Source: Bacteroidales bacterium
GTDB taxonomy: Bacteria; Bacteroidota; Bacteroidia; Bacteroidales; VadinHA17
DNA: 9,290 bases
NCBI GenBank assembly: GCA_016936695.1
Contig: JAFGXK010000306.1
Span: 1-9,290 of the forward strand
Direction of reading: 5' to 3'
Below are positions 1-7,018 of this stretch, piece by piece. The position numbers were made by a program, and so were the translations under genes. The notes under the pieces are model-generated. The model saw nothing but the letters and a program-made list of their open reading frames with translations, was not told the DNA's origin and did no database searches. Within the stretch, counting starts at the first letter, position 1; each line of letters begins with the position of its first letter.

Positions 1-1873
1 CTCATCATCGCTTCAGGCAGAGAACTTTCGCAGAATGCTCCTGACACTGTCGGACGATCTGAGGGTAATTCTTATAAAGATAGCCGACCGGCTTCATAAC
101 ATGAGGACCCTGGAGTCTATGCCCGAACACAAAAAGATGAAAGTAGCCGGCGAAACCATCTTCCTGTATGCCCCCCTTGCAAACAGGATAGGTTTGTATG
201 CAATAAAAAGTGAATTGGAGGACCTCAGTTTCAAATACCGTCAGCCGGTAATTTATGAAGAAATTTCTTCCAAGATGAAACTGGGAGAAAAAAAGTATTA
301 CGCCCTCATCAACAAATTCAGTCTCCCAATAATAAGCAAGCTCAGTGAATCTGGCCTTAACTTCGAAATCAGCGGCCGTCCGAAATCAATATTCTCGATC
401 TGGACCAAAATGCAGTCGAAGAATGTGCCGTTTGAGGAAGTCTATGACGTGCTGGCTGTCAGGATTGTTTTTGATCCAACGCCCGGGATACCTGAAAAGA
501 CAACCTGCTGGAACATCTATTCAGTGATCACTGATACTTACCTTCCAAAGCCCGACAGGCTCCGCGACTGGGTGAGCCGTCCGAAGCCAAATGGCTACGA
601 GGCACTTCATGTTACCGTAATGGGTCCTGAGGGCCACTGGGTTGAGGTCCAGATCAGGAGCAGGCGCATGGATGAAATAGCGGAGAGAGGTTTTGCCGCT
701 CATTACAGGTATAAGGGAGACAACACACCCGAAACTGAACTCGATAAATGGATCAAGAAAATAAGGTCGATGCTTGAAAACCCACTGGAGAATCCGATCG
801 AATTCCTTGACGAGTTCAAGATGAACCTCTTTTCATCCGAAATTATGGTTTTTACTCCCAAAGGAACCCTTGTCAGCCTTCCAAAAGGGGCTTCAGCCCT
901 GGATTTTGCCTACGAAATCCATACAGAGATAGGTAACAAAGCCATTGGCGCCAAGATCAACCATAAGCTGAATCCGATCAGCACAATACTTATGAGCGGC
1001 GACCAGGTGGAGATTATCACTTCCGACATTGCCAAGCCTGAAAGAGAATGGCTTTCGTACGTAACTACCTCAAAGGCAAAGGAAGCTATCAAAAGTGTGC
1101 TACGAGCCGAATCGACCAACAGGATCCAGAGAGGGATGGAAATCCTGGAGATGAAACTTGCTGAAATTGGCGCCACTCCAAACACAGAGATACTCCGAAA
1201 GCTGATGCAGGAATATGATGTTCCAAATAAGGATGAACTCTATTCCGGAATAGAACTGGGAACAATAAACCCCGACAACCTGAAGAAGATTATCAGGAAG
1301 TCGCCTGCAAAGAATGTTATTAAATACTGGGAGCTTAAGCTCCTTGGACCGAAAAAAGACAAAAAGGAAGAAGGAGTTGAGCCAATAACAGGCAGGATTG
1401 ATCCGTCATCACCTTTCCTTTTGAGGGAAAACATCGAGAATGCAGGTCAGTCATACGAAATAGCAAAATGCTGCAACCCTATTCCAGGCGATGAAGTTGT
1501 CGGATACCATTCACCACAGGGATCGATAGTGATTCATAAGCCCAAGTGCCCTGTAGCAATCAGAATAATGTCAAACGAGGGTAACAGGATTCTGCCGGTC
1601 AGATGGGCAATTCACAAACTGGTCTCCTTTCTGGCACGGATCAAGATGACCGGAGTCGACAGGATCGGGCTGGTTAATGACCTGACGAATATTATTTCTT
1701 CAGAGCTGAAAGTTAATATGACCAATATCAATTTCAACGTCAGGGAAGGAATTTTCGAGGGAACGATCGACCTTTATGTTCATCACACCCAGGACCTGAA
1801 CAACCTTATTCTTAAATTGTCGAATGTTAAAGGAATTGACACTATAACGCGTGTAGAAGATTTTTCCGAATAG
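1..1873 (+). CDS. relA/spoT: Bifunctional (p)ppGpp synthetase/hydrolase, Rel/SpoT family (5' end cut by window edge)
   Basis: Makes and degrades the alarmone (p)ppGpp in the cytoplasm. The open frame runs in from the left edge (codons begin at base 2), so the ATG at 35 is internal and most of the HD hydrolase domain lies outside. Its last conserved segment, KIADRLHNMR (from 77), is present. The synthetase domain follows: GRPKSIFSIW (374), the catalytic Asp of YDVLAVR (446-448), a RLRD motif (557-568), PNGYEALH, and the catalytic Glu of VEVQIRS (644-646). Then come a TGS domain (about 839-1024), the Cys-Cys...His...Cys zinc-finger-like domain (Cys codons 1469-1474, His 1535, Cys 1547) and a C-terminal ACT domain (about 1622-1870). 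All domains of a long RSH enzyme are therefore present. A basic RxRD motif resembles the RxKD of bifunctional Rel/SpoT rather than the acidic ExDD of RelA. fur follows after 68 bp on the same strand, possibly co-transcribed. Confidence 0.95.
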   Translation, partial: SSSLQAENFRRMLLTLSDDLRVILIKIADRLHNMRTLESMPEHKKMKVAGETIFLYAPLANRIGLYAIKSELEDLSFKYRQPVIYEEISSKMKLGEKKYYALINKFSLPIISKLSESGLNFEISGRPKSIFSIWTKMQSKNVPFEEVYDVLAVRIVFDPTPGIPEKTTCWNIYSVITDTYLPKPDRLRDWVSRPKPNGYEALHVTVMGPEGHWVEVQIRSRRMDEIAERGFAAHYRYKGDNTPETELDKWIKKIRSMLENPLENPIEFLDEFKMNLFSSEIMVFTPKGTLVSLPKGASALDFAYEIHTEIGNKAIGAKINHKLNPISTILMSGDQVEIITSDIAKPEREWLSYVTTSKAKEAIKSVLRAESTNRIQRGMEILEMKLAEIGATPNTEILRKLMQEYDVPNKDELYSGIELGTINPDNLKKIIRKSPAKNVIKYWELKLLGPKKDKKEEGVEPITGRIDPSSPFLLRENIENAGQSYEIAKCCNPIPGDEVVGYHSPQGSIVIHKPKCPVAIRIMSNEGNRILPVRWAIHKLVSFLARIKMTGVDRIGLVNDLTNIISSELKVNMTNINFNVREGIFEGTIDLYVHHTQDLNNLILKLSNVKGIDTITRVEDFSE

Positions 1874-1879
1874 CCACAA

Positions 1880-1892
1880 AATAATTATTATC
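1880..1892. promoter_or_regulatory. Candidate Fur-type operator (6-1-6 inverted repeat)
   Basis: AATAAT-T-ATTATC in the rel-fur gap matches the 6-1-6 arrangement GATAAT-N-ATTATC of the classical Fur box at 11 of the 12 arm positions. It ends 49 bp before the fur start codon, which would fit autoregulation. The intergenic region is very A/T-rich, and Fur boxes in Bacteroidota are poorly defined, so this may be chance. No clear TAnnTTTG promoter element is visible in the gap. Confidence 0.28.
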
Positions 1893-1941
1893 ACACTGCT
1901 ACGGAAAGACATAAAAATGACAAGAAAAAACCAGTTATCAA

Positions 1942-2403
1942 ATGGCTGAAAATGATACCAGGTCAACAGTAAAGCAGATTTTCACCGAATATCTGGAAAA
2001 GAAGGGACACAGAAAGACTCCCGAAAGATTCGCTATTCTTGATGAGATTTATTCCAGAACAGGTCACTTCGACGTCGAATCGCTTAACATTTTCATGAAA
2101 AACAAGAATTACAGAGTCAGCAGGGCCACGCTATATAATACCATTGAATTGCTTCTCGACTGCAATCTTGTAATAAAGCACCAGTTCGGAAAGAACATTG
2201 CCCAATATGAACGGGCTTACCAGTGTGGTCAGCACGACCACTTGATTGATAGTGAGACCGGCAAGGTAATCGAGTTCTGCGATCCCAGAATTCAGGAGAT
2301 AGTCCGGACAGCATGCAGCATGCACGGATTCACTCCCCTGTATCATTCCCTTTACATCTACGGCAGCCTGGACAAGCCCGTGAAGAAAAAAAAAGGGGAC
2401 TGA
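1942..2403 (+). CDS. fur: Fur-family metal-dependent transcriptional regulator
   Basis: Fur-family repressors bind a divalent metal and control iron, zinc or peroxide-stress genes. The 153-residue protein has family length. The N-terminal winged helix carries the signatures KGHRKTPERFAILDEI (21-36), GHFDVESL (41-48) and YRVSRATLYNTIELL (57-71). The C-terminal dimerisation domain has the metal-site motif HDHLI (98-102), Glu111 in VIEF, and His135. The CxxC pair that usually follows HDHLI and holds structural zinc is absent: the positions are Asp103 and Thr106. Cysteines remain only at 74, 95, 113 and 125. There is no Shine-Dalgarno; the ATG was chosen because conserved sequence begins almost at once and no other in-frame ATG precedes it. 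The 3' end overlaps a bidirectional terminator. The exact metal (iron, zinc or peroxide sensing) cannot be read from sequence, so the symbol denotes the family. Confidence 0.9.
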   Translation: MAENDTRSTVKQIFTEYLEKKGHRKTPERFAILDEIYSRTGHFDVESLNIFMKNKNYRVSRATLYNTIELLLDCNLVIKHQFGKNIAQYERAYQCGQHDHLIDSETGKVIEFCDPRIQEIVRTACSMHGFTPLYHSLYIYGSLDKPVKKKKGD

Positions 2404-2417
2404 TTCATCCCCTTTTT
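2386..2417. terminator. Bidirectional intrinsic terminator between fur and the DUF3575-like gene
   Basis: AAAAAGGGGA (2390-2399) pairs perfectly with TCCCCTTTTT (2408-2417) around the 8-nt loop CTGATTCA. In the + direction the five T residues of the right arm form the U-tract. In the - direction the nine-A run at 2386-2394 becomes a longer U-tract, so termination should be stronger for the - strand gene. The fur stop codon (2401-2403) lies inside the loop, so fur's own last codons build the left arm. It serves both convergent genes. Confidence 0.75.
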
Positions 2418-2435
2418 GTCGCAGACATTTGATTT

Positions 2436-2984
2436 TTAAAATGCGAAACCAACCGCCAGCCCCACCCTGGTTTTAAAACCTTCAATTTTAGTAACATCCT
2501 CAGGCTCACCGCCCTGCTGAATATCAACACTTCCGTCAGTGTAGTGGCCGCCGAAGAAAAAGTCAATAACAAATCCCTTCTTGAAAATCCATTGTCTTCC
2601 GAATGCAACACCGCCTCCGACTGCAGAGAATTTCCCCTCATCTTCGCCTTCATCTGATTTATAGCCATACTGACTATACCTCAGGTAAGGAGAGATATAG
2701 AATCCGTCTATGGCATTCCTCCTGATGTAAAATTTAGCTTCAGGTGTAAGAATCAGTCCGGTGAACTTAAAATCTCCAAGATTATAATTCATAAAGCCAA
2801 CGCCCATCTGAGCAGAAGCCAGGTCGGAAACCTCCCGTTCATAAAAGATGGAACCAGTTCCGACAACCAGTGCCAGCGTGTTCACTTTCAAAACATTCTT
2901 TTCAGGCGCAACAACAATCTCATCCTGGGCGAATGAGCTTAGCGATAACGCTGACAGCAGAAAAAGAACCACAATTTTTTTCAT
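2436..2984 (-). CDS. Secreted/outer-membrane DUF3575-like protein, probable small beta-barrel
   Basis: A 182-residue envelope protein of unknown function. Residues 1-19 form a clear signal peptide (MKK, then a hydrophobic core, with SFA before Gln20 as the likely signal peptidase I site). The mature part alternates aromatic and polar residues like an outer-membrane beta-barrel and ends in Phe (VGFAF), as such proteins often do. The order NVLKVNTLAL (30-39), SIFYEREVSD, LTPEAKFYIRR, FYISPYLRYSQYGYK resembles the DUF3575 family of Bacteroidota, recalled rather than searched. An acidic stretch (SDEGEDEGK) may be an exposed loop. The gene lies antisense between fur and purA, ends at the shared terminator, and is divergent from purA. 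No Shine-Dalgarno is present. I see only a weak -7-like sequence (TACTTTTT) on its upstream side. Confidence 0.75.
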   Translation of the reverse strand: MKKIVVLFLLSALSLSSFAQDEIVVAPEKNVLKVNTLALVVGTGSIFYEREVSDLASAQMGVGFMNYNLGDFKFTGLILTPEAKFYIRRNAIDGFYISPYLRYSQYGYKSDEGEDEGKFSAVGGGVAFGRQWIFKKGFVIDFFFGGHYTDGSVDIQQGGEPEDVTKIEGFKTRVGLAVGFAF

Positions 2985-3000
2985 TTTGCTAAGGCGATTA

Positions 3001-3075
3001 GTGAATTTATCGATCAGATATAATAAAAAGTATAACGTGAATTTCCCCTTCAGTTATCAACATAATATTATCAAC
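3001..3075. repeat. Short direct repeats in the divergent DUF3575/purA intergenic region
   Basis: The 150-bp gap between the divergent starts holds two small repeat pairs: GTGAATTT at 3001-3008 and 3037-3044, and TTATCAAC at 3054-3061 and 3068-3075 (start to start 14 bp). CATAATATTATC (3061-3072) contains a 10-bp palindrome, ATAATATTAT. These could be regulator sites controlling one or both genes, but the DNA is A/T-rich and repeats this short can arise by chance. For purA the nearest -7-like sequence is TTATTTTG (3092-3099), one mismatch from TAnnTTTG and without a good -33 element. Confidence 0.3.
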
Positions 3076-3134
3076 GTGATCTCAGGCCAGATTATTTTGT
3101 AACTTCGACACTGTTTTATAAATCCTGAGGATTC

Positions 3135-4397
3135 ATGAAGATTGATATACTACTTGGCCTTCAGTGGGGTGATGAAGGTAAGGGGAAGATTGTGGATGCC
3201 CTGAGCCCTGATTATGACGTGGTTGCCCGTTTCCAGGGAGGGCCAAATGCCGGCCATTCTCTTGAATTCAATAATATCAAGCATGTCCTTCACCTCATTC
3301 CGTCTGGGATATTTCATCCCGGGAAGCTTAACATTATCGGTAACGGAGTTGTACTCGATCCGGCTGTTTTCAAACAGGAGATTGAAGAACTGGGAATACC
3401 CCTTGGAGAGTTGACCGGAAGGCTTGTAATTTCATCAAAGGCAAACCTTATACTGCCCACTCACAGGACGCTCGATGCAGCTTATGAGAAGAAGAAAGGC
3501 AGCCTGAAGATTGGTTCAACACTTAAAGGTATCGGACCTGCATATACCGACAAGACGAGCCGTAACGGCCTCAGGGCAGGCGATATTTTGCTTGATGACT
3601 TCCGGGCTATGTATAACGGGCTTACTGCCAGTCATGTGGTTCTGCTTAAGGACCTCGGCTTTGATTTTGATATCAGCGAATATGAAAAGCTTTGGTTTGA
3701 AGGGATTGAACTTCTGAAGAAATTCAGGATTGAAAACACCGAATATCTTATCAATGAACTGTTTTCCGCCGGCAGAAAGGTGCTTGCCGAAGGTGCGCAG
3801 GGAACGATGCTTGATCTGGATTTCGGATCATATCCCTTTGTCACTTCCTCAAACACCATCAGTGCAGGTGCATGCACAGGACTCGGTGTCTCTCCAAGAA
3901 CAATAGGTGAAATATTCGGGATCTTCAAGGCATATTGCACCAGGGTGGGCAGCGGACCCTTCCCAACAGAGCTGCGCGAAGAAACCGGGGAGTTTTTGAG
4001 GAAAAAGGGAGCTGAATTCGGGGCAACCACGGGAAGGCCCAGGAGATGCGGATGGCTCGATCTTCCTGCTCTCAGATATGCCATCATGATAAACGGCACC
4101 ACCAGACTCTTCATGATGAAAGCCGATATCCTCTCGGGATTCAGTACAATAAAAGTATGCACCTCGTATAGAGTCGGGGGAGAAACCGTCAGCCAGGTTC
4201 CATTTGATAATAATGCCGTAATTGAACCTGTTTATACTGAACTGCCCGGCTGGGCGGAAGACATAACCGGGATAAGAAAATACAACGATCTGCCCGTCAA
4301 TCTGAAGAATTATGTTGAATTCATTGAAAGAAAGACGGGCGTACCTATAACCATTGTATCTGTGGGTCCCGACAGGAATTCTACAATTTTCAGGTAG
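3135..4397 (+). CDS. purA: Adenylosuccinate synthetase
   Basis: Condenses IMP with aspartate using GTP to give adenylosuccinate, the first committed step from IMP to AMP; cytoplasmic. At 420 residues it is full length. Visible motifs: the N-terminal loop QWGDEGKGK with catalytic Asp13, GGPNAGHS with catalytic His41, the IMP-binding KIGSTLKGIGPAYTDK stretch, EGAQGTMLDLDFG, YPFVTSSN, CTRVGSGPFPTE, the aspartate-binding loop ATTGRPRRCGWLD, a guanine-recognition segment MKADIL, and the C-terminal VSVGPDRNSTI. The start places Asp13 and His41 at the same numbers as in E. coli PurA, supporting the ATG at 3135. A weak GAGG lies 4 nt upstream. PurA is a known target of inhibition by ppGpp, so its nearness to the Rel/SpoT gene is functionally coherent. 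It converges with the SPOR gene, 7 bp between stop codons, with no good terminator seen. Confidence 0.97.
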   Translation: MKIDILLGLQWGDEGKGKIVDALSPDYDVVARFQGGPNAGHSLEFNNIKHVLHLIPSGIFHPGKLNIIGNGVVLDPAVFKQEIEELGIPLGELTGRLVISSKANLILPTHRTLDAAYEKKKGSLKIGSTLKGIGPAYTDKTSRNGLRAGDILLDDFRAMYNGLTASHVVLLKDLGFDFDISEYEKLWFEGIELLKKFRIENTEYLINELFSAGRKVLAEGAQGTMLDLDFGSYPFVTSSNTISAGACTGLGVSPRTIGEIFGIFKAYCTRVGSGPFPTELREETGEFLRKKGAEFGATTGRPRRCGWLDLPALRYAIMINGTTRLFMMKADILSGFSTIKVCTSYRVGGETVSQVPFDNNAVIEPVYTELPGWAEDITGIRKYNDLPVNLKNYVEFIERKTGVPITIVSVGPDRNSTIFR

Positions 4398-4404
4398 CTT
4401 CCGG

Positions 4405-4878
4405 TTACCTCCTTACATAAAGCCAGGCATCGATCTCAACTGTATCATGGAACTGTTCAAGCCTCCTGACAGCCCTTGAATACTGTTCATGCGATTCTGC
4501 AACAACAAGATCAAATCTGCTTTCGGTCATTCGGATTATCTGCGGATCATAACCCATCTTTCTGTACTCTTCAGCCCATGCCTGGGCATATTCCGGTGTA
4601 ATAAAACTACCGACCACTATGTTGTATTTCTGACGGGCTTCATATGCAGCCTTTTCCTGTTCGGCTCTTATAAGGCTGTCAAGCCTTGCTTCCTCAATGG
4701 CCCTTAGCCGGTTTTCAACCCTAAGGATGGAATCAGCCACCCTGATACTGTCCTGCTGGGCAAGCAGCATCTCAAGTGTTCTGGCCTTCTTTCCGAACAG
4801 CCCCCTTTCCTTTATTTTCTTGCAGGAGACAGGCAGAATGAGCAACATTGCCAGAAAAACTATCACATAATGCTTCAT
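4405..4878 (-). CDS. SPOR-domain lipoprotein with coiled-coil linker
   Basis: Probably an envelope protein that binds peptidoglycan. Residues 1-18 are a hydrophobic export signal ending LPVSC, with Cys19 the likely lipidated residue; Pro at -3 makes the lipobox imperfect. Lys-Lys follows the Cys, not the Ser/acidic pattern used for surface export in Bacteroidota, so a periplasm-facing lipoprotein is more likely. Residues about 33-84 are charged, rich in Glu, Arg, Ala and Leu, and look like a coiled coil (DSIRVADSILRVENRLRAIEE). Residues about 85-157 resemble a SPOR domain: YNIVVGSFITPEYAQAWAEE, then YDPQIIRM, RFDLVV, a helix, and a final strand DAWLYVRR. SPOR domains bind glycan strands stripped of stem peptides, often at division sites. 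The function of this protein is otherwise unknown. A Bacteroides-type promoter lies upstream. Confidence 0.82.
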   Translation of the reverse strand: MKHYVIVFLAMLLILPVSCKKIKERGLFGKKARTLEMLLAQQDSIRVADSILRVENRLRAIEEARLDSLIRAEQEKAAYEARQKYNIVVGSFITPEYAQAWAEEYRKMGYDPQIIRMTESRFDLVVAESHEQYSRAVRRLEQFHDTVEIDAWLYVRR

Positions 4879-4931
4879 AATTGAATTTTAAGAGGTTCTA
4901 ATTTTGAGACTAAATAACAAATCTCTTCTTT

Positions 4932-4963
4932 CAAAAGTACAAAATATTGAAAACCAATCCAAA
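4932..4963 (-). promoter_or_regulatory. Bacteroides-type promoter for the SPOR lipoprotein gene
   Basis: Read on the - strand, TACTTTTG (4939 down to 4932) matches the Bacteroides -7 consensus TAnnTTTG at every fixed base. TTTG (4963 down to 4960) is a perfect -33 element with a 20-bp spacer, in the accepted range. The expected transcription start near 4925 would leave a leader of about 47 nt before the ATG. Confidence 0.7.
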
Positions 4964-5051
4964 GGATAAAACTTTTTTACAGGTACTCAAACAATAATTG
5001 ATATAAAAGGTTTTTGTATATTAGGCTCCGGAAATTCCACTCCCTAACATA

Positions 5052-5070
5052 GTAATTACAATGTAATTAC
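5052..5070. promoter_or_regulatory. 19-bp perfect palindrome, candidate operator of the acyl-CoA synthetase gene
   Basis: GTAATTACA-A-TGTAATTAC has 9-bp arms about a single central base, and each arm contains the 8-bp palindrome GTAATTAC (5052-5059 and 5063-5070). It ends 34 bp before the ATG at 5105, where a dimeric repressor could block transcription. It has no G/C-rich stem and no T-run, so it is not a terminator. No regulator gene is in the window. The 226-bp gap (4879-5104) otherwise shows the divergent SPOR promoter and no convincing + strand promoter. Confidence 0.5.
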
Positions 5071-5104
5071 ATATTTAGTTTCATAAACATAATCTACCTG
5101 CGTG

Positions 5105-7018
5105 ATGAAATCAATAATTCAGTTTTTCGAAGAAAGTGTTGAAAAGTATGAAAGCAATGTTTATCTGTGGGAAAAGCCGCAGGATAAGTATGAAGGAACC
5201 ACCTATGGTGAAACGAGGAAACAGGTATATGAGTTTGCCGCCGGTCTCATCACAATGGGTATCAAACCGGGTGACAGGCTCAGTATTATCTCCGAAGGCC
5301 GTAACAACTGGGTTATCGGTGAACTTGGGATTCTTTATGCCGGTGCTGTCAACGTACCCCTCTCTGTCAAACTCAATCCTGAAGAGATCAAATTCCGGAT
5401 AAATCATTCCGAATCACGAATGGTTCTGGCCTCTTCGATACAGGCTGCAAAGCTGAAAACAGTGGTCAAAGATTGCCGTACCATTGAAAAGATAGTCCAC
5501 TTCGACACCCAGGAGGAGTATGAAAATAATGAAATACATTTCAATGAGATCAGGAAGGCAGGAAGGGAGTGGCTTGAAAACCCTGATAACAAAGAAAAAT
5601 TCGAGGAGATTTATTCAGCTATCAAACCATCCGATTTTGCCAATATCTGCTATACTTCAGGCACTACGGCCGATCCCAAGGGTATTATTCTTACCCACAG
5701 TAACTATGTGACCAACGTTTACCAGTCATACAGTCTGATGGACATTCCCTCATTCTACAAAACACTGCTTATCCTGCCGTGGGATCACTCATTCGGTCAC
5801 ACTGCAGCTATTTATGCCTTTATGGGCAAGGGAGCGAGCGTAGCGTCGGTGAAAACCGGAAAGACCCCCATGGAAACACTCAGAAACATGCCGGCATGTC
5901 TCAAGGAGATCAAGCCCAACCTGTTGATGAGCGTTCCCGCAATAGCCAAGAATTTCAGGAAGAACATTGAAAAGGGCATCAAAGAGAAAGGCAAGCTAAC
6001 CGAGCTCCTTTTCAATCATGCCATGAAGATTTCCTATTCATACAACAAGGAAGGATGGAATAAGGGACGCGGCTTGCAGAAACTGAAAAAACCCCTTATC
6101 GACCTTTATGACAAGATCCTGTTCAGGAAGATACGCGAGAGCTTCGGGGGCGAGCTTGATTATTTCATTGGAGGAGGAGCCCTGCTCGAGATCGAACTAC
6201 AGAGGTTCTTCTATGCGCTTGGGATACCAATGTATCAGGGTTACGGATTAAGTGAAGCCTCCCCGGTCATTTCATCGAATTCAGCTGCAAGGCACAAGTT
6301 GGGTTCTTCGGGTGTCCTTGTTAGCAATATGGAGCTTAGGATCTGCGACGATGAAGGCAGGGAACTCCCTGTAGGTGAAAAAGGCGAAATCGTTATCAGG
6401 GGCGGAAATGTAATGTACGGTTACTGGAAAAATGAGGCGGCCACAAAAGATACAATAAAGGACGGCTGGCTATATACAGGCGATATGGGCTATATGTCCG
6501 CTGACGGATTCCTTTATGTCCTCGGACGATTCAAGAGTCTGCTTATTGCAGATGACGGTGAGAAATTCAGTCCCGAGGGAATTGAGGAAGCCATGTCTGA
6601 ACAGTCAAAATATATCGATCAGTGTATGCTTTACAATAATCAGAAGCCATATTCCGTGGCCCTGGTTGTTCCTAATCAGCATGCCCTCAAATTTTATCTG
6701 GAGGAAAAAAATCTGACAGCCGATTCGGACGAAGGGAAAAGGGCTGTTGCGACACTCCTTGAGAACGAGGTGAATGAGTACCGCACAAACGGGAAGTATG
6801 GCCATATGTTCCCCCAGAGATGGCTGCCTGTTGCCATCGGCATCCTCGATGAAGGATTCAATGAGGAAAACGGTCTGATGAACTCAACGATGAAAATCGT
6901 CAGGGGCAAAATCATGGACAGGTATGAGGAACTTATAGATTACCTCTACACTCCCAATGCCAAGGATGTCTGCAATGAGAGGAACATTGAGGAGATCGAG
7001 AAGATGAAGCTGGGTTAA
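5105..7018 (+). CDS. AMP-binding acyl-CoA synthetase (long-chain fatty acid-CoA ligase type)
   Basis: Activates a carboxylic acid, probably a long-chain fatty acid, to its acyl-CoA through an acyl-adenylate, using ATP and CoA. Taking the ATG at 5105 gives 637 residues, usual for bacterial and eukaryote-like long-chain synthetases. ANL superfamily motifs appear in order: the phosphate loop YTSGTTADPKG (183-193), YGLSEASP with catalytic Glu384, GWLYTGD with ribose-binding Asp460, the hinge GRFKS (Arg475), and Lys597 in STMKIVRGK, placed like the adenylation lysine. There is no signal peptide or membrane helix. The loop has Ala189 where Gly is usual, and the hinge has Ser instead of the common Asp/Glu after Lys; I recall similar variants in Bacteroidota relatives. 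Chain length cannot be told from sequence. A GTG at 5102 is also in frame, but the ATG is preferred. There is no Shine-Dalgarno. A palindromic operator candidate lies upstream. Confidence 0.9.
   Translation: MKSIIQFFEESVEKYESNVYLWEKPQDKYEGTTYGETRKQVYEFAAGLITMGIKPGDRLSIISEGRNNWVIGELGILYAGAVNVPLSVKLNPEEIKFRINHSESRMVLASSIQAAKLKTVVKDCRTIEKIVHFDTQEEYENNEIHFNEIRKAGREWLENPDNKEKFEEIYSAIKPSDFANICYTSGTTADPKGIILTHSNYVTNVYQSYSLMDIPSFYKTLLILPWDHSFGHTAAIYAFMGKGASVASVKTGKTPMETLRNMPACLKEIKPNLLMSVPAIAKNFRKNIEKGIKEKGKLTELLFNHAMKISYSYNKEGWNKGRGLQKLKKPLIDLYDKILFRKIRESFGGELDYFIGGGALLEIELQRFFYALGIPMYQGYGLSEASPVISSNSAARHKLGSSGVLVSNMELRICDDEGRELPVGEKGEIVIRGGNVMYGYWKNEAATKDTIKDGWLYTGDMGYMSADGFLYVLGRFKSLLIADDGEKFSPEGIEEAMSEQSKYIDQCMLYNNQKPYSVALVVPNQHALKFYLEEKNLTADSDEGKRAVATLLENEVNEYRTNGKYGHMFPQRWLPVAIGILDEGFNEENGLMNSTMKIVRGKIMDRYEELIDYLYTPNAKDVCNERNIEEIEKMKLG

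Noticed and set aside
35..37. ATG as the start of the Rel/SpoT protein
   Set aside because: The frame is open to the left edge and the residues before it (QAENFRR) continue the conserved HD-domain sequence, so this Met is internal.
3054..3062. TTATCAACA as a DnaA box
   Set aside because: It differs by one base from TTATNCACA and stands alone apart from a poorer copy; no dnaA, dnaN or origin context is present.
2848..3102. 84-codon + strand frame starting inside the DUF3575-like gene
   Set aside because: It overlaps the signal-peptide coding end of a convincing - strand gene and its translation has no recognisable features.
3632..4162. 176-codon open frame antisense to purA
   Set aside because: It lies wholly inside purA, whose every motif is intact, shows no family resemblance, and is a shadow of purA codon bias.
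4392..4410. Hairpin AGGTA...TACCT spanning the purA and SPOR stop codons
   Set aside because: Only five base pairs, nine-base loop and no T-run on either side; too weak to call a terminator.
5030..5038. GGAAATTCC palindrome in the SPOR/acyl-CoA synthetase gap
   Set aside because: Short, single, and not placed near a recognised promoter; likely chance.
5102..5104. GTG as start codon of the acyl-CoA synthetase
   Set aside because: An ATG follows directly in frame at 5105 and no ribosome binding site favours the GTG; the difference is one residue.
5669..5674. Ala189 instead of Gly in the phosphate loop of the acyl-CoA synthetase as a sign of inactivity
   Set aside because: All other catalytic motifs are intact and I recall the same TTADPKG form in related Bacteroidota enzymes, so it is likely a lineage variant.
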